Assembly: GCA_002840685.1 (NCBI GenBank)
Contig: PHBU01000009.1
Span: 62,001-126,000 of the forward strand
Direction of reading: 5' to 3'
DNA from: Chloroflexi bacterium HGW-Chloroflexi-6
Lineage (GTDB): Bacteria > Chloroflexota > Anaerolineae > Anaerolineales > Villigracilaceae
DNA: 64,000 bases
A model generated the notes under the pieces. That model worked only from the letters and a program-made list of their open reading frames with translations. It did no database searches and was not told where the DNA came from. Shown here one piece after another: positions 25,929 through 34,789 of this stretch. Made by a program: the position numbers and the translations under genes. Every line of letters begins with the position of its first letter. The first letter of the stretch is position 1.

Positions 25929-25957
25929 TTGTGTATGTATGCTTCATTTCGTATAAT
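25929..25957 (+). promoter_or_regulatory. Promoter placing transcription start at the ATG (leaderless candidate)
   Basis: -35 TTGTGT (25929-25934), a 17-bp spacer and a perfect -10 TATAAT (25952-25957). Only 6 nt separate the -10 from ATG 25964, so the predicted +1 coincides with the A of the start codon. There is no SD. Confidence 0.6.
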
Positions 25958-25963
25958 ATTTAC

Positions 25964-27118
25964 ATGACAGATCTACAACACTTTTTCACGCTTGACCCTT
26001 CCGTTCATTTTCTCAACCATGGTTCTTTTGGCGCCTGCCCGATTCCGGTTTTTGCGGCATACCAGGCCTGGCAGAGACGGTTGGAGCGCCAGCCTGTCCT
26101 GTTTCTGGGGCGCGAATACGACTCCTTGCTCAAAGAATCGCGCGTCGCGCTCGGTGCTTATCTCAACGCGGACTCTGATGATCTGGTGTACATTCCCAAC
26201 GCCACCCACGGAGTTAACATCATCGCTCGTTCGTTGACTCTCCAGCCTGGTGATGAAGTGCTGACGACCGACCATGAATATGGCGCGTGCGACTTTACCT
26301 GGCAGTTTTTGTGTGCAAAGAGCGGCGCAAACTACATCCGCCAATCCGTTGTGCTGCCGGCAATTTCAGAAGCGGAAATGGTTGAGCAGTTTTGGACGGG
26401 CGTGACTTCTCAGACCAAGATTATTTACCTCAGCCATATTACTTCGCCAACCGCCTTGCGTCTGCCCGTGGAGCAGATCTGCCAGCGCGCCCGCGCGCAG
26501 GGAATTTTGACGGTTGTGGATGGCGCTCATGCACCGGGGCAGGTGGAGCTTGATCTGACGGCGCTTGCGGCTGATTTTTACACCGGCAATTGTCATAAGT
26601 GGATGTTGGCTCCCAAGGGAGCAGCGTTTTTGCACGCGCGCCGCGAAGTTCAGGGGCTGCTCGAGCCGTTGGTCGTTAGTTGGGGCTACGGCAACGATCC
26701 GCAGTTTGGAACGGGATCGCGCTATATCGACCTGTTCCAGTGGACGGGCACACGTGACCCGGCGGCTTGCCTATCTGTACCGGATGCGATTCGATTTATG
26801 CGCGAGCACGATTGGGATGCGGCGCGCGGTGAGTGTCATACTCTGTTGCGAGACGCGATTTTTGACATTTGCGAACTGACCGGCCTCGCGCCGCTGTACC
26901 CACTTGATTCTGATCTCTATTCGCAAATGGCGATTGCGCCCTTGCCGGCTGAAACCGATCTGCCAGTTTTGAAATCGCGCCTGTACGATGACTTCAAGGT
27001 TGAAGTTCCACTCATTGAATGGCAGAATCGCAAGTTTGTGCGTGTCTCAGTCCAGGCTTACAACACTCAGGCGGATATCGATGCACTGTTGGCAGGTTTG
27101 CAGGCCCTGTTGCATTAG
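25964..27118 (+). CDS. Class V aminotransferase (isopenicillin-N epimerase-like)
   Basis: 384 aa. Motifs of fold-type I PLP enzymes: LNHGSFGACP at the N-terminus, PNATHGVN, VVDGAHAPGQ (PLP-binding Asp) and GNCHKWMLAPKG with the Schiff-base Lys. The FQWTGTRDPA segment is typical of the isopenicillin-N epimerase-like/CefD subgroup. The actual substrate is unknown; such enzymes can be racemases, desulfurases or aminotransferases. An upstream GTG at 25931 would add 11 residues, but the -10 element lies between it and ATG 25964, which favours the shorter form. Confidence 0.8.
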   Translation: MTDLQHFFTLDPSVHFLNHGSFGACPIPVFAAYQAWQRRLERQPVLFLGREYDSLLKESRVALGAYLNADSDDLVYIPNATHGVNIIARSLTLQPGDEVLTTDHEYGACDFTWQFLCAKSGANYIRQSVVLPAISEAEMVEQFWTGVTSQTKIIYLSHITSPTALRLPVEQICQRARAQGILTVVDGAHAPGQVELDLTALAADFYTGNCHKWMLAPKGAAFLHARREVQGLLEPLVVSWGYGNDPQFGTGSRYIDLFQWTGTRDPAACLSVPDAIRFMREHDWDAARGECHTLLRDAIFDICELTGLAPLYPLDSDLYSQMAIAPLPAETDLPVLKSRLYDDFKVEVPLIEWQNRKFVRVSVQAYNTQADIDALLAGLQALLH

Positions 27119-27164
27119 CTGATATACTGGGAACGCGATAAATCAAAAAAGAATTGAGATTTTT

Positions 27165-28622
27165 ATGGTCATTCCCTCCGAAACAAGTCCGGAAACACTG
27201 AACAACCCCCTGCCTGATCTTACCTTTGAGCAGTTGCCCAGCCATTTGCGCGAGGCCGCTGCGCGCGCCGGTTGGGGTGAACTGATGCCTGTCCAGGCGC
27301 GCGCCATCCCTTACCTGCTGGCCCGACGCAATATGATGATCCAGGCTCGCACCGGAAGCGGCAAAACCGGGGCTTTTTTGTTGCCAATGCTTGAACGCCT
27401 GGATTCGAGTCGCGCGGCCTGTCAGGCGCTGATCCTCGTCCCGACTCGCGAGCTTGCCAAGCAGGTTTTTCAAGAAGCGGAGCGCCTGTGCGGCGATAAA
27501 GGCCTGCGCACGGTTGCTGTTTATGGCGGGGTTGGCTACAAGGGCCAAATTGACGCACTGACGCAGGGCGCACACATCGTGGTGGGGACGCCAGGGCGCG
27601 TTCTCGATCATTTGCTCAAGCGGACACTCTCGCTCGAGCATCTGCGTATGTTGATTTTCGATGAGGCTGATCGGATGCTTTCGATGGGTTTTTACCCGGA
27701 TATGCGCGAAATTCAGCGTTACCTGCCCAAGCGCGAAGTTCATACCTGCATGTTCTCGGCCACTTTTTCCGATGCGGTTCAGCGCACGGCGCGCGAGTTC
27801 ATCCGTACGCCGGAATTTATCAGCCTGAGCAGCGATCATGTCCACGTCACCGATACCGAGCATGTTTTTTACATCGTCGATGGCATGGATAAGGACCGCA
27901 GTCTGGTGCGCCTGATCGAGGTCGAGCAGCCCGCCTCGGCCATCATTTTCTGCAATACCAAGGATCGGGTGCATTACGTTTCTGTCGTTTTGCAGCGCTT
28001 TGGTTATGATGCAGATGAGTTGAGCGCCGATCTTTCGCAGGCTGCCCGCGAAAGCGTGCTGGAACGTGTTAGACGCGGAAGTCTGCGCTTTTTGGTGGCG
28101 ACCGACATTGCCGCGCGAGGCCTCGATATTCCCAGTCTGTCACACGTAATTCAGTATGAACCGCCCGAAGAAGCTGAAGCTTACATCCATCGCGCCGGGC
28201 GGACGGGGCGGGCCGGCGCAACCGGTATCGCCATTTCACTGGTTAACAAGGGCGAAAAATTTGCCCTGGAACGTATTGCCAAACAGTACAGCATTGAAAT
28301 GGAAGAACGCCTCATCCCAACCGATGCCGATGTGCAGGTTGTGGTTGCCGAGCGGGCAACTGCCTTGCTCGAAGCGCGCTTGCGGGCCCGCGACAAGCTG
28401 CAAACCGAGCGCAGTCAGCGCTTTTTGCCCTTGGTGCGTTCGCTGGCTGAAAATGATGAAGAACTTGCCCTGTTAACCATGCTTCTTGACGATTATTATC
28501 AGCAAACATTGCATGGGATTGTGCCCGGACCCGTTGCGCAATCCTCCGGAACGGCTGCGCGCAGCCCTGAGCCGTCCCGCAGGGATAAGCGTCCGTCAGA
28601 CCGCAATCGCCGGCGCCGATAG
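27165..28622 (+). CDS. DEAD-box RNA helicase
   Basis: 485 aa with the complete motif series: PVQARAIP (Q region), ARTGSGKTG (I), PTRELAKQ (Ia), GTPGRVLDH (Ib), IFDEADRM (II), FSATF (III), ATDIAARGLDIP (V) and HRAGRTGRAG (VI). The C-terminus is basic (RRDKRPSDRNRRRR), as in RhlE/CshA-type helicases that remodel RNA during decay or ribosome assembly. A -10-like TATACT at 27123-27128 precedes it. There is no SD before ATG 27165. Confidence 0.9.
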   Translation: MVIPSETSPETLNNPLPDLTFEQLPSHLREAAARAGWGELMPVQARAIPYLLARRNMMIQARTGSGKTGAFLLPMLERLDSSRAACQALILVPTRELAKQVFQEAERLCGDKGLRTVAVYGGVGYKGQIDALTQGAHIVVGTPGRVLDHLLKRTLSLEHLRMLIFDEADRMLSMGFYPDMREIQRYLPKREVHTCMFSATFSDAVQRTAREFIRTPEFISLSSDHVHVTDTEHVFYIVDGMDKDRSLVRLIEVEQPASAIIFCNTKDRVHYVSVVLQRFGYDADELSADLSQAARESVLERVRRGSLRFLVATDIAARGLDIPSLSHVIQYEPPEEAEAYIHRAGRTGRAGATGIAISLVNKGEKFALERIAKQYSIEMEERLIPTDADVQVVVAERATALLEARLRARDKLQTERSQRFLPLVRSLAENDEELALLTMLLDDYYQQTLHGIVPGPVAQSSGTAARSPEPSRRDKRPSDRNRRRR

Positions 28623-28628
28623 AAAGCC

Positions 28629-28656
28629 AAAAAGAGAGCAAATTGCTCTCTTTTTT
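28629..28656 (+). terminator. Intrinsic terminator of the helicase gene
   Basis: AAAAAGAGAGC (28629-28639) pairs with GCTCTCTTTTTT (28645-28656) around a 5-nt loop, ending in a T6 tract 7 nt after the helicase stop codon. Confidence 0.85.
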
Positions 28657-28657
28657 A

Positions 28658-28683
28658 TGGTATTATGACTTAAACGTTTAAGT
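28658..28683 (+). promoter_or_regulatory. Extended -10 promoter with overlapping 16-bp LacI-type operator
   Basis: The extended -10 TGGTATTAT (28658-28666) would start transcription near 28673. ACTTAAACGTTTAAGT (28668-28683) is a perfect 16-bp palindrome with a central CG, the usual form of LacI-family operators, and covers the start site. It lies 6 nt before the ATG of the LacI gene, so autorepression is expected. Confidence 0.75.
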
Positions 28684-28689
28684 AATCCT

Positions 28690-29706
28690 ATGAAGATCAC
28701 CATTCGTCAAATTGCAGAAAAATTAAACATCTCCATCGCGGCTGTTTCACGCGCTCTGGATGGCTACCCGGATATTTCCATTGAAACTCGCCAGCGCGTT
28801 CTGGAAACGGCCCGCGAAATGGGCTATGTGCCCAATCGTGCGGCCCGTCAACTGCGCAGGCAGAAGACTGATTCGATCGGATTCATCCTGCCTTCGGGTT
28901 CGCCCGGTTTCAGCGAGGCCTTCTTTACCGAGTTCCTGATCGGCATGGGCGATGAAGCGCCGCGCCATCACCTCGACCTGCTGGTTTCAACGGCTGGCAG
29001 CAGCCCGGAGCGCGAAAAAGATCTCTATCGCGACTGGGTGCGCTCACAAAAAGTGGACGGGTTTGTGCTCAACCGCATCCGCCTGAACGATTGGCGGGTG
29101 GGCTACCTGGCTGAAAACAAGATCCCCTTTGTGGCTCTGGAGCATTCGCTGGATGGGGTCGAGTACCCGCATATCGAAGTTGATACCATCGCCGGGATGG
29201 CTGCACTGATGAAGCATCTCTTTCAGCAGGGCTTTCGCCAGATCGCTTTTATCGGCGGCCCCGAAGATTTGAAGATGCAAGTTGAGCGTCTGAGCGGGTA
29301 TCGCCAGGGGCTGGCCGATTGCGGCTTATCGTTCGATCCCGAACTCGTTTTTGATGGCGATCTGAGTGCGGAGGCCGGTTATCAGGCGACCCGTCGCTTG
29401 CGCTGGCTGCCCAATCCGCCGGATGCGCTGGTTTGTGTCAACGACGAAACCGCTTTTGGCGCATTGCATGCCCTGCACGATCTGGGGCTGGAGATTGGTC
29501 GCGAGGTGGCGGTGGCCGGTTTCGACGGGGTTGCCGCTTCAGCGCACACCAGTCCCGCGTTGACGACTCTGGACATTCCGATCCCGGAAATTGCCCAGAC
29601 CCTGGTGCGGATGCTCTCTGCTAACTTGGTAGCTGGGATTCCTGCTGAGAAGCACCCGCTAATTACCCCTCGCTTATTGATGCGCGCCTCCACCGGCGCG
29701 AGATAA
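28690..29706 (+). CDS. LacI-family transcriptional regulator
   Basis: 338 aa. The N-terminal LacI HTH starts ITIRQIAEKLNISIAAVSRALDG, with hinge GYVPNRAARQLRR. The periplasmic-binding-like effector domain contains DSIGFILP, VDGFVLNR, QIAFIGGP, CVNDETAFGALHALHDLG and VAVAGFDG. Dimer binding to the palindrome at 28668-28683 is expected. The next genes (cobalamin enzyme, opine dehydrogenase-like, asparagine synthetase) are likely regulon members. The effector is unknown and is not necessarily a sugar. No SD is visible before the ATG. Confidence 0.9.
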   Translation: MKITIRQIAEKLNISIAAVSRALDGYPDISIETRQRVLETAREMGYVPNRAARQLRRQKTDSIGFILPSGSPGFSEAFFTEFLIGMGDEAPRHHLDLLVSTAGSSPEREKDLYRDWVRSQKVDGFVLNRIRLNDWRVGYLAENKIPFVALEHSLDGVEYPHIEVDTIAGMAALMKHLFQQGFRQIAFIGGPEDLKMQVERLSGYRQGLADCGLSFDPELVFDGDLSAEAGYQATRRLRWLPNPPDALVCVNDETAFGALHALHDLGLEIGREVAVAGFDGVAASAHTSPALTTLDIPIPEIAQTLVRMLSANLVAGIPAEKHPLITPRLLMRASTGAR

Positions 29707-29828
29707 ATCACTTGTGAAAGGTCGACCTGCTTGTATTAAACCCGTGTTTTTGGTGTGAAAGTTGAGCCAAAAAGCATTCTCGCAACACCTGGCTGGTTGC
29801 CCTACGACAGCGAAAGGAGCGAATGACC

Positions 29829-31463
29829 ATGACTCAAAAGATTGTTGTTGCCGCCGCGTTGGGGGAGTGTGTTCATGTGGCGGGTGTATCCAATTTCTTA
29901 CGGCTGGCCGAGACGGCCGGCTGGAAAACCATCTTTCTTGGCCCGGCTGTGCCGATTGAGCAGGTACTCGAAGCTGCCCGCCGCGAAAAAGCGGACCTGG
30001 TTGGTGTTTCGTATCGCCTGACTCCTGAGACCGGGGAACGTCTGCTTGGCCAGTTTGCCGAAGCGGCCTCCGAACTGCACGAAGCCGGAGTCAAGTTTGC
30101 CTTTGCAGGCACGCCGCCAGTCGCTGAAAAAGCCGAAAAACTGAGTGGATTCTTCGATAAGATCTTCGACAGTTCCGAATCGCCTGAGCAGGTGCTGGCC
30201 TATCTCAAGGGTCAGCCCGCCCGCGACCTGAGCGAGAAGGATTTTCCCCAGCGCACTGTGGATCGCATCCTGTGGAAGCGTCCCTACCCGATCCTGAGAC
30301 ATCATTTTGGCCTGCCCACGATGGAAGACACCTTGCGCGACATCGAGCTGATTTCCGATGCCCAGGCTGTGGATGTTATCTCGCTCGGCATCGACCAGGA
30401 TGCCCAGGAAAATTTCTTCCACCCTGAGCGCCAGGATAAACGCCGCATGGGGGCGGGTGGCGTGCCCGTCCGCAGCTCGGACGATTACCGCGCCCTGTAC
30501 AATGCCTCGCGCCGCGGCAATTTCCCCCTGCTGCGAACCTATTCCGGAACCGACGATTTCATCCGCCTGGCCGAGATGTACGTTGAAACCATCAACATTG
30601 CCTGGTGCGCCATTCCCCTTTACTGGTTCAACCTGATGGATGGGCGCGGCCCGTGGGACTTGGAAGGCTCGATCCGTGAGCATCAACAGGTGATGGCTTT
30701 TTATAGTCAACGCGATATTCCCGTTGAACTGAACGAGCCGCACCACTGGGGCATGCGCGACGCGCCGGATGTGATCTTTGTTGTTTCAGCTTTTCTGGCG
30801 GCCTATAATGCAAAAAAATACGGGGTGCGTGATTACATCGCTCAGATGATGTTCAACAGCCCGCCCGGCTTAAGCAACGCGATGGATCTGGCCAAGATGC
30901 TGGCTGTGATGGAAATGATCACTCCGTTGGCCGAGGAGGGTGCCTTCCGCATCTGGAAGCAGGTCCGCATCGGACTGCTCTCGCACCCGCTCGACCCGGA
31001 TGCCGCCCGCGGCCACCTGGCGGCCAGCACCTACCTGCAAATGGCGCTCAAACCCGATATCCTGCACATCGTCGGCCACACGGAGGCTCATCACGCCGCC
31101 ACCGGCTCGGATATCATCGAAGCCAGCAAGATCGTGCGGCGCGCCATCCAGAACGCGATGGGCGCGCCGGATATGACCCACGATCCTGCCATCCGTACCC
31201 GCATCGAAGAACTTAAGGCTGAAGCCGCCACTACGCTGGAGGCGATCCGCAACCTGGCCCCGACCGGGGTGGACGACCCCTGGGCTGACGCCGCCACCCT
31301 GGCGAAGTCGGTCACCTCCGGGGTGATGGATGCGCCGCAGTTGGGCAACAACAAGTTCGGGCTGGGAAAGATCCGCACGAGGATCGTCAACGGGGCCTGC
31401 CTGGCGGTCGATGAAACGGGACAAGCCATCAACGAACGAGAACGCCTGTTAAAGTTTTTGTAG
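29829..31463 (+). CDS. Cobalamin-binding domain fused to glutamate-mutase-E-like barrel; uncharacterised B12 enzyme
   Basis: 544 aa. Residues 1-130 resemble a B12-binding Rossmann domain: the loop GECVHVAG supplies a candidate cobalt-ligating His16 (HxxG), although the Asp of the canonical DxHxxG is Cys14. ADLVGVSYRL and FAFAGTPP take the following conserved positions. Residues about 150-470 look like the TIM barrel of methylaspartate (glutamate) mutase epsilon-type subunits: VDVISLGIDQDAQ, SIREHQQVMAFY, ELNEPHHW, AAYNAKKYGVRDY and GHTEAHHAATGSD. An adenosylcobalamin-dependent carbon-skeleton or amino mutase is the best guess. ATG 29829 sits 9 nt after AAGGAG; ATG 29823 in the same frame is too close. 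It is followed by an opine dehydrogenase-like gene. Confidence 0.6.
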   Translation: MTQKIVVAAALGECVHVAGVSNFLRLAETAGWKTIFLGPAVPIEQVLEAARREKADLVGVSYRLTPETGERLLGQFAEAASELHEAGVKFAFAGTPPVAEKAEKLSGFFDKIFDSSESPEQVLAYLKGQPARDLSEKDFPQRTVDRILWKRPYPILRHHFGLPTMEDTLRDIELISDAQAVDVISLGIDQDAQENFFHPERQDKRRMGAGGVPVRSSDDYRALYNASRRGNFPLLRTYSGTDDFIRLAEMYVETINIAWCAIPLYWFNLMDGRGPWDLEGSIREHQQVMAFYSQRDIPVELNEPHHWGMRDAPDVIFVVSAFLAAYNAKKYGVRDYIAQMMFNSPPGLSNAMDLAKMLAVMEMITPLAEEGAFRIWKQVRIGLLSHPLDPDAARGHLAASTYLQMALKPDILHIVGHTEAHHAATGSDIIEASKIVRRAIQNAMGAPDMTHDPAIRTRIEELKAEAATTLEAIRNLAPTGVDDPWADAATLAKSVTSGVMDAPQLGNNKFGLGKIRTRIVNGACLAVDETGQAINERERLLKFL

Positions 31464-31486
31464 AGCGAGATATTATCTCGCTCTAC
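31460..31486. repeat. 12-bp perfect intercistronic palindrome
   Basis: GTAGAGCGAGAT (31460-31471) and ATCTCGCTCTAC (31475-31486) are exact inverted copies around ATT. The palindrome contains the stop codon of the cobalamin gene and lies just before the SD of the next gene. Without a T-tract it is more likely an mRNA-processing hairpin or a small dispersed repeat than a terminator. Confidence 0.6.
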
Positions 31487-31502
31487 CCATAAGGAGAATT
31501 GC

Positions 31503-32612
31503 ATGACCACCCCCGAAAACTACACCGTGATTGGAGCCGGCCATGGTGGCAAAGCCATGGCTGCGCACCTGGCCCTGATGGGCTTGAAAGTAACAATTTA
31601 TAACCGCACTTTTGAACGCATTCAGGTGATCAAGAAGCGCGGCGGACTCGACCTGGAATCGGGTGAGCACGATGGCCCGCGTGGTTTTGGCAAGCTCGAA
31701 AATGCCACCGCCGATATGAGCGAAGCGCTTGAAAAAGCGCAGGTTATCATGGTGGTGACACCCTCCTCGGCCCACGTCGATATTGCTCGCGCCACAGCCC
31801 CGCACTTGAAGGATGGACAGATCATCGTTCTGCATCCTGGCCGCACCTGCGGTGCACTTGAGTTTGCCAAGGTGCTGAAAGATGCTGGCTGTACCGCTGA
31901 TGTGACCGTTTCGGAAGCGGAAACGTTCATCTACGCTTCTCGCTCTGACGGCCCGGCCCAGGCGCGGATTTTTCGCATCAAGGAAGCGGTTCCGCTGGCA
32001 GCGCTGCCAGCCACCCGCACCCAACTCGTGTTGGATGCGATCAATCCGGCATATCCGCAGTTTATTGATGGCGTGAATGTGCTCAATACCGGTTTGAACA
32101 ACATGGGCGCGATCTTCCACCCGGCCCTGACCCTGCTCAACGCCGGTTGGATCGAGCGTACTAACGGTGATTTTCAGTTTTATATTGATGGGGTTACGCC
32201 TTCAACCGCGCGCATTTTGGAAGTGCTCGACCGCGAGCGCGTCACCGTTGCTGCGGCGCTGGGCGTGCGCGCTCGCACGGCAATGGAGTGGCTGAAACTG
32301 GCCTATGACACCTCAGGTGACAACTTGAACGAAGCCATTCATAATCAGCCCGGCTATTACGGGATCAAGGCCCCCTCCACGCTTAATCACCGTTATATTT
32401 TCGAAGATGTGCCGATGAGCCTGGTTCCGCTGGCCTCACTTGGGATGCGTTACGGTGTCTCTGTGCGCGGCATGGAGAGCATCATCCGCCTCGGCAGCAT
32501 TTTGCACCAGACCGATTACTGGCGGCGTGGGCGCACGGTCGAGCGTTTAGGGCTGTCTGATCTATCAGTGTCTGAGCTGACAGCCTATGTCAATGAGGGC
32601 GCCAAGCCATAA
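31503..32612 (+). CDS. Octopine/nopaline (opine) dehydrogenase-family NAD(P) enzyme
   Basis: 369 aa. The N-terminal Rossmann motif is TVIGAGHGGKAMAAHLALMG, followed by IYNRT, and PGRTCGALEF closes the nucleotide domain. The C-terminal half carries the opine dehydrogenase helical domain, including NTGLNNMGAIFHPALTLLNAGWIE with the catalytic His and Asn region, and HRYIFEDVPMSLVPLASLG. Family members reductively join an amino acid and a keto acid, or run the reverse. SD AAGGAG lies before the ATG, 39 nt after the cobalamin enzyme. The substrate is unknown. Confidence 0.8.
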   Translation: MTTPENYTVIGAGHGGKAMAAHLALMGLKVTIYNRTFERIQVIKKRGGLDLESGEHDGPRGFGKLENATADMSEALEKAQVIMVVTPSSAHVDIARATAPHLKDGQIIVLHPGRTCGALEFAKVLKDAGCTADVTVSEAETFIYASRSDGPAQARIFRIKEAVPLAALPATRTQLVLDAINPAYPQFIDGVNVLNTGLNNMGAIFHPALTLLNAGWIERTNGDFQFYIDGVTPSTARILEVLDRERVTVAAALGVRARTAMEWLKLAYDTSGDNLNEAIHNQPGYYGIKAPSTLNHRYIFEDVPMSLVPLASLGMRYGVSVRGMESIIRLGSILHQTDYWRRGRTVERLGLSDLSVSELTAYVNEGAKP

Positions 32613-32659
32613 CCAGGCTGAAGCAAAAAAAATATATAAATCAAATTTAGGAGAAAACC

Positions 32660-34150
32660 ATGTGTGGTATCTGTGGCGTTTTTAACGCGAATCCCCAACA
32701 TATTGTTGAAACGATGGTGCATAAACTCAGCCATCGCGGCCCGGATGGCGACGGGCTCAAAAGCCTGCCGCTAGGCACGCTCGGTCACACCCGTCTGGCC
32801 ATTGTGGATGTAAATGGCGGTCATCAACCCATGAAGGCGGATGATTTTTGGATCGCCTTCAATGGCGAAATTTATAATCACCAAAACTTGCGTCAACAAT
32901 TTCTAAGCGACATGCAGTTCGATACCCAAAGTGATACCGAAACGATCCTGCGCTTGTTTGCCCGCTTTGGCGAAAGAGCGGTTGCCATGCTTGATGGCAT
33001 GTTTGCGTTTGCCCTGCACACCCCCGGAAAATTTCTGTTGGCGCGCGATCCGCTTGGGATCAAACCACTCTACTGGTCGCAGGAAGGCGAAAGAATTTAC
33101 TTTGCATCTGAAATCAAGGCTCTGGCCGAATTCACCAGCAACATTCGCGAATTTCCGGCCGGGCATTATTACCACTCAGAACTCGGTTTACACCAGTATT
33201 ATTTCCTTGGGCAGGGCATTGTGCCGATCCCTTCCTGCGAAATCGATGCCCAGCCCATGATTGTTAACATCCTGCGTGAAGCAGTCCACAAACGGCTGAT
33301 GGCAGATGTGCCGCTGGGTGTCAGCCTGAGCGGTGGTTTGGATAGCACGATTGTTGCGGCGCTGGCCCGCGAAGGATTGAATGAACTGCATACCTTTGCT
33401 GTCGGCATGGAAGGCAGCGAGGATATCGCCGCCTCGCTGGTTGCTGCCGAAGCGCTTAACACCATTCATCACACGCTTGTTTACACCGATCAGGATATGC
33501 TCGATGCCCTGCCTGATGTTATTTATCACCTTGAATCTTTTGATCCCGCTCTTGTTCGCAGCGCTATTCCAAACTATTTTCTTGCAAAAATGACTTCGGA
33601 TTATGTCAAGGTTTTTCTGACCGGCGAGGGAGCGGATGAGCTCTACGCGGGCTACGATTATCTCAGCCGTTACGCTGACGCCCCCGCGCTGGATACCGAA
33701 CTACGGGCGATCACATCCGCCCTGCACAATACCAACCTGCAACGCGCCGACCGGCTTTCAATGGCCTGGAGCCTTGAAGCGCGGGTTCCTTTTTTGGATA
33801 CGCAATCAATATCGCTGGCCTTCAGCCTGCCAACTGAGTGGAAATTACAAAACAATGGGCGAACGCCCAAGGCTTTGCTGCGTCAGGCTTTTTCAGGCTT
33901 GATCCCTGATGAGATTGCCTGGCGTCCCAAACAAAAATTCTCGCACGGGGCCGGTTCGAGGGATGTCATTCTTGAGCATGCCAACGATAAAATTGGCGAT
34001 GGCGAGTTCGCCCGGGAACGCGAACGCGTTGCCAGAGAATGGAATTACACTTTGCCGAACAAAGAGGCCCTCTTTTATTATAAAATGATGCGAGAGCATT
34101 TCAGCGACGATCAAATCATGCCCGGAATGGGGCATAGCAGGAGCTTGTAA
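32660..34150 (+). CDS. asnB: Asparagine synthetase (glutamine-hydrolysing)
   Basis: 496 aa. Cys2 (MCGICGVF) begins the class II glutamine amidotransferase domain, with SHRGPDGDG and FNGEIYNH. The synthetase domain has the PP-loop SLSGGLDSTIVAAL and TGEGADELYAGYDYLSRY. It is shorter than the usual 550-600 aa, mainly at the C-terminus. It could make free asparagine or, given its odd neighbours (cobalamin enzyme and opine dehydrogenase-like protein), amidate a special substrate. SD AGGAG precedes the ATG. Confidence 0.85.
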   Translation: MCGICGVFNANPQHIVETMVHKLSHRGPDGDGLKSLPLGTLGHTRLAIVDVNGGHQPMKADDFWIAFNGEIYNHQNLRQQFLSDMQFDTQSDTETILRLFARFGERAVAMLDGMFAFALHTPGKFLLARDPLGIKPLYWSQEGERIYFASEIKALAEFTSNIREFPAGHYYHSELGLHQYYFLGQGIVPIPSCEIDAQPMIVNILREAVHKRLMADVPLGVSLSGGLDSTIVAALAREGLNELHTFAVGMEGSEDIAASLVAAEALNTIHHTLVYTDQDMLDALPDVIYHLESFDPALVRSAIPNYFLAKMTSDYVKVFLTGEGADELYAGYDYLSRYADAPALDTELRAITSALHNTNLQRADRLSMAWSLEARVPFLDTQSISLAFSLPTEWKLQNNGRTPKALLRQAFSGLIPDEIAWRPKQKFSHGAGSRDVILEHANDKIGDGEFARERERVAREWNYTLPNKEALFYYKMMREHFSDDQIMPGMGHSRSL

Positions 34151-34152
34151 CC

Positions 34153-34719
34153 ATGGAGTTCAACTGGTACGAATGGTTGGGACTGCCGCTCATCATTTTT
34201 GTCGCCCGCGTTCTTGATGTCGGTCTCGGAACGATCCGAATCATTTTCACCTCGCGCGGCAAACGCCATCTTGCCCCACTGCTCGGGTTTGTCGAGGTTT
34301 TTATTTGGGTTGCCGTTATCAGCCAAATCACCAAAACCGCAACGGGCCTGCCTGCTTATTTTGCGTATGCTGCCGGTTTTGCGGTTGGCAACTACGTCGG
34401 CATGAAAATAGAAGACGCCCTGGCAATTGGCAAGGTTGTCGTGCGCATGATCTTATCGACTGGCGGCGAGCAAGTTGCCCATGCCCTGCATGAATCCGGG
34501 TTTGGCGCAACGATTGTCGATGGCCAGGGGGCCAATGGGCAGGTCAAGCTGATCTACACCATCGTCAACCGCCGCGATCTGGCCGATGTGACCAGCATCA
34601 TCAATCGCATCCACCCGCGCGCATTTCTCTCCGTTGAAGAAGTGCGTTCCTCGCAGGAAGGTGTTTTTCCGAAAGACGAGGGGCGCTTCTTGATCTCTGC
34701 CCAAAGAAAAAAGAAATAA
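34153..34719 (+). CDS. UPF0316-type membrane protein (DUF5698 + DUF2179)
   Basis: 188 aa. Three TM helices lie in residues 1-85, including ARVLDVGLGTIRIIF and FAVGNYVGMKIEDALA, the UPF0316 signature. A cytoplasmic DUF2179 domain follows (VVDGQGANGQVKLIYTIVNRRDL). It starts 3 nt after the asnB stop, so it is coupled to asnB. Function unknown; DUF2179 domains are thought to bind small ligands. Confidence 0.85.
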   Translation: MEFNWYEWLGLPLIIFVARVLDVGLGTIRIIFTSRGKRHLAPLLGFVEVFIWVAVISQITKTATGLPAYFAYAAGFAVGNYVGMKIEDALAIGKVVVRMILSTGGEQVAHALHESGFGATIVDGQGANGQVKLIYTIVNRRDLADVTSIINRIHPRAFLSVEEVRSSQEGVFPKDEGRFLISAQRKKK

Positions 34720-34730
34720 CAAGAGTAGCA

Positions 34731-34760
34731 AAAAGACGCCGGAAAAATCCGGCGTCTTTT
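34731..34760. terminator. Bidirectional intrinsic terminator
   Basis: AAAAGACGCCGGA (34731-34743) pairs perfectly with TCCGGCGTCTTTT (34748-34760) around AAAA. It serves the asnB operon and the convergent AXE1 esterase gene. Confidence 0.92.
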
Positions 34761-34789
34761 GTAGTAGTTTGTTGAATTGATTTATATTC

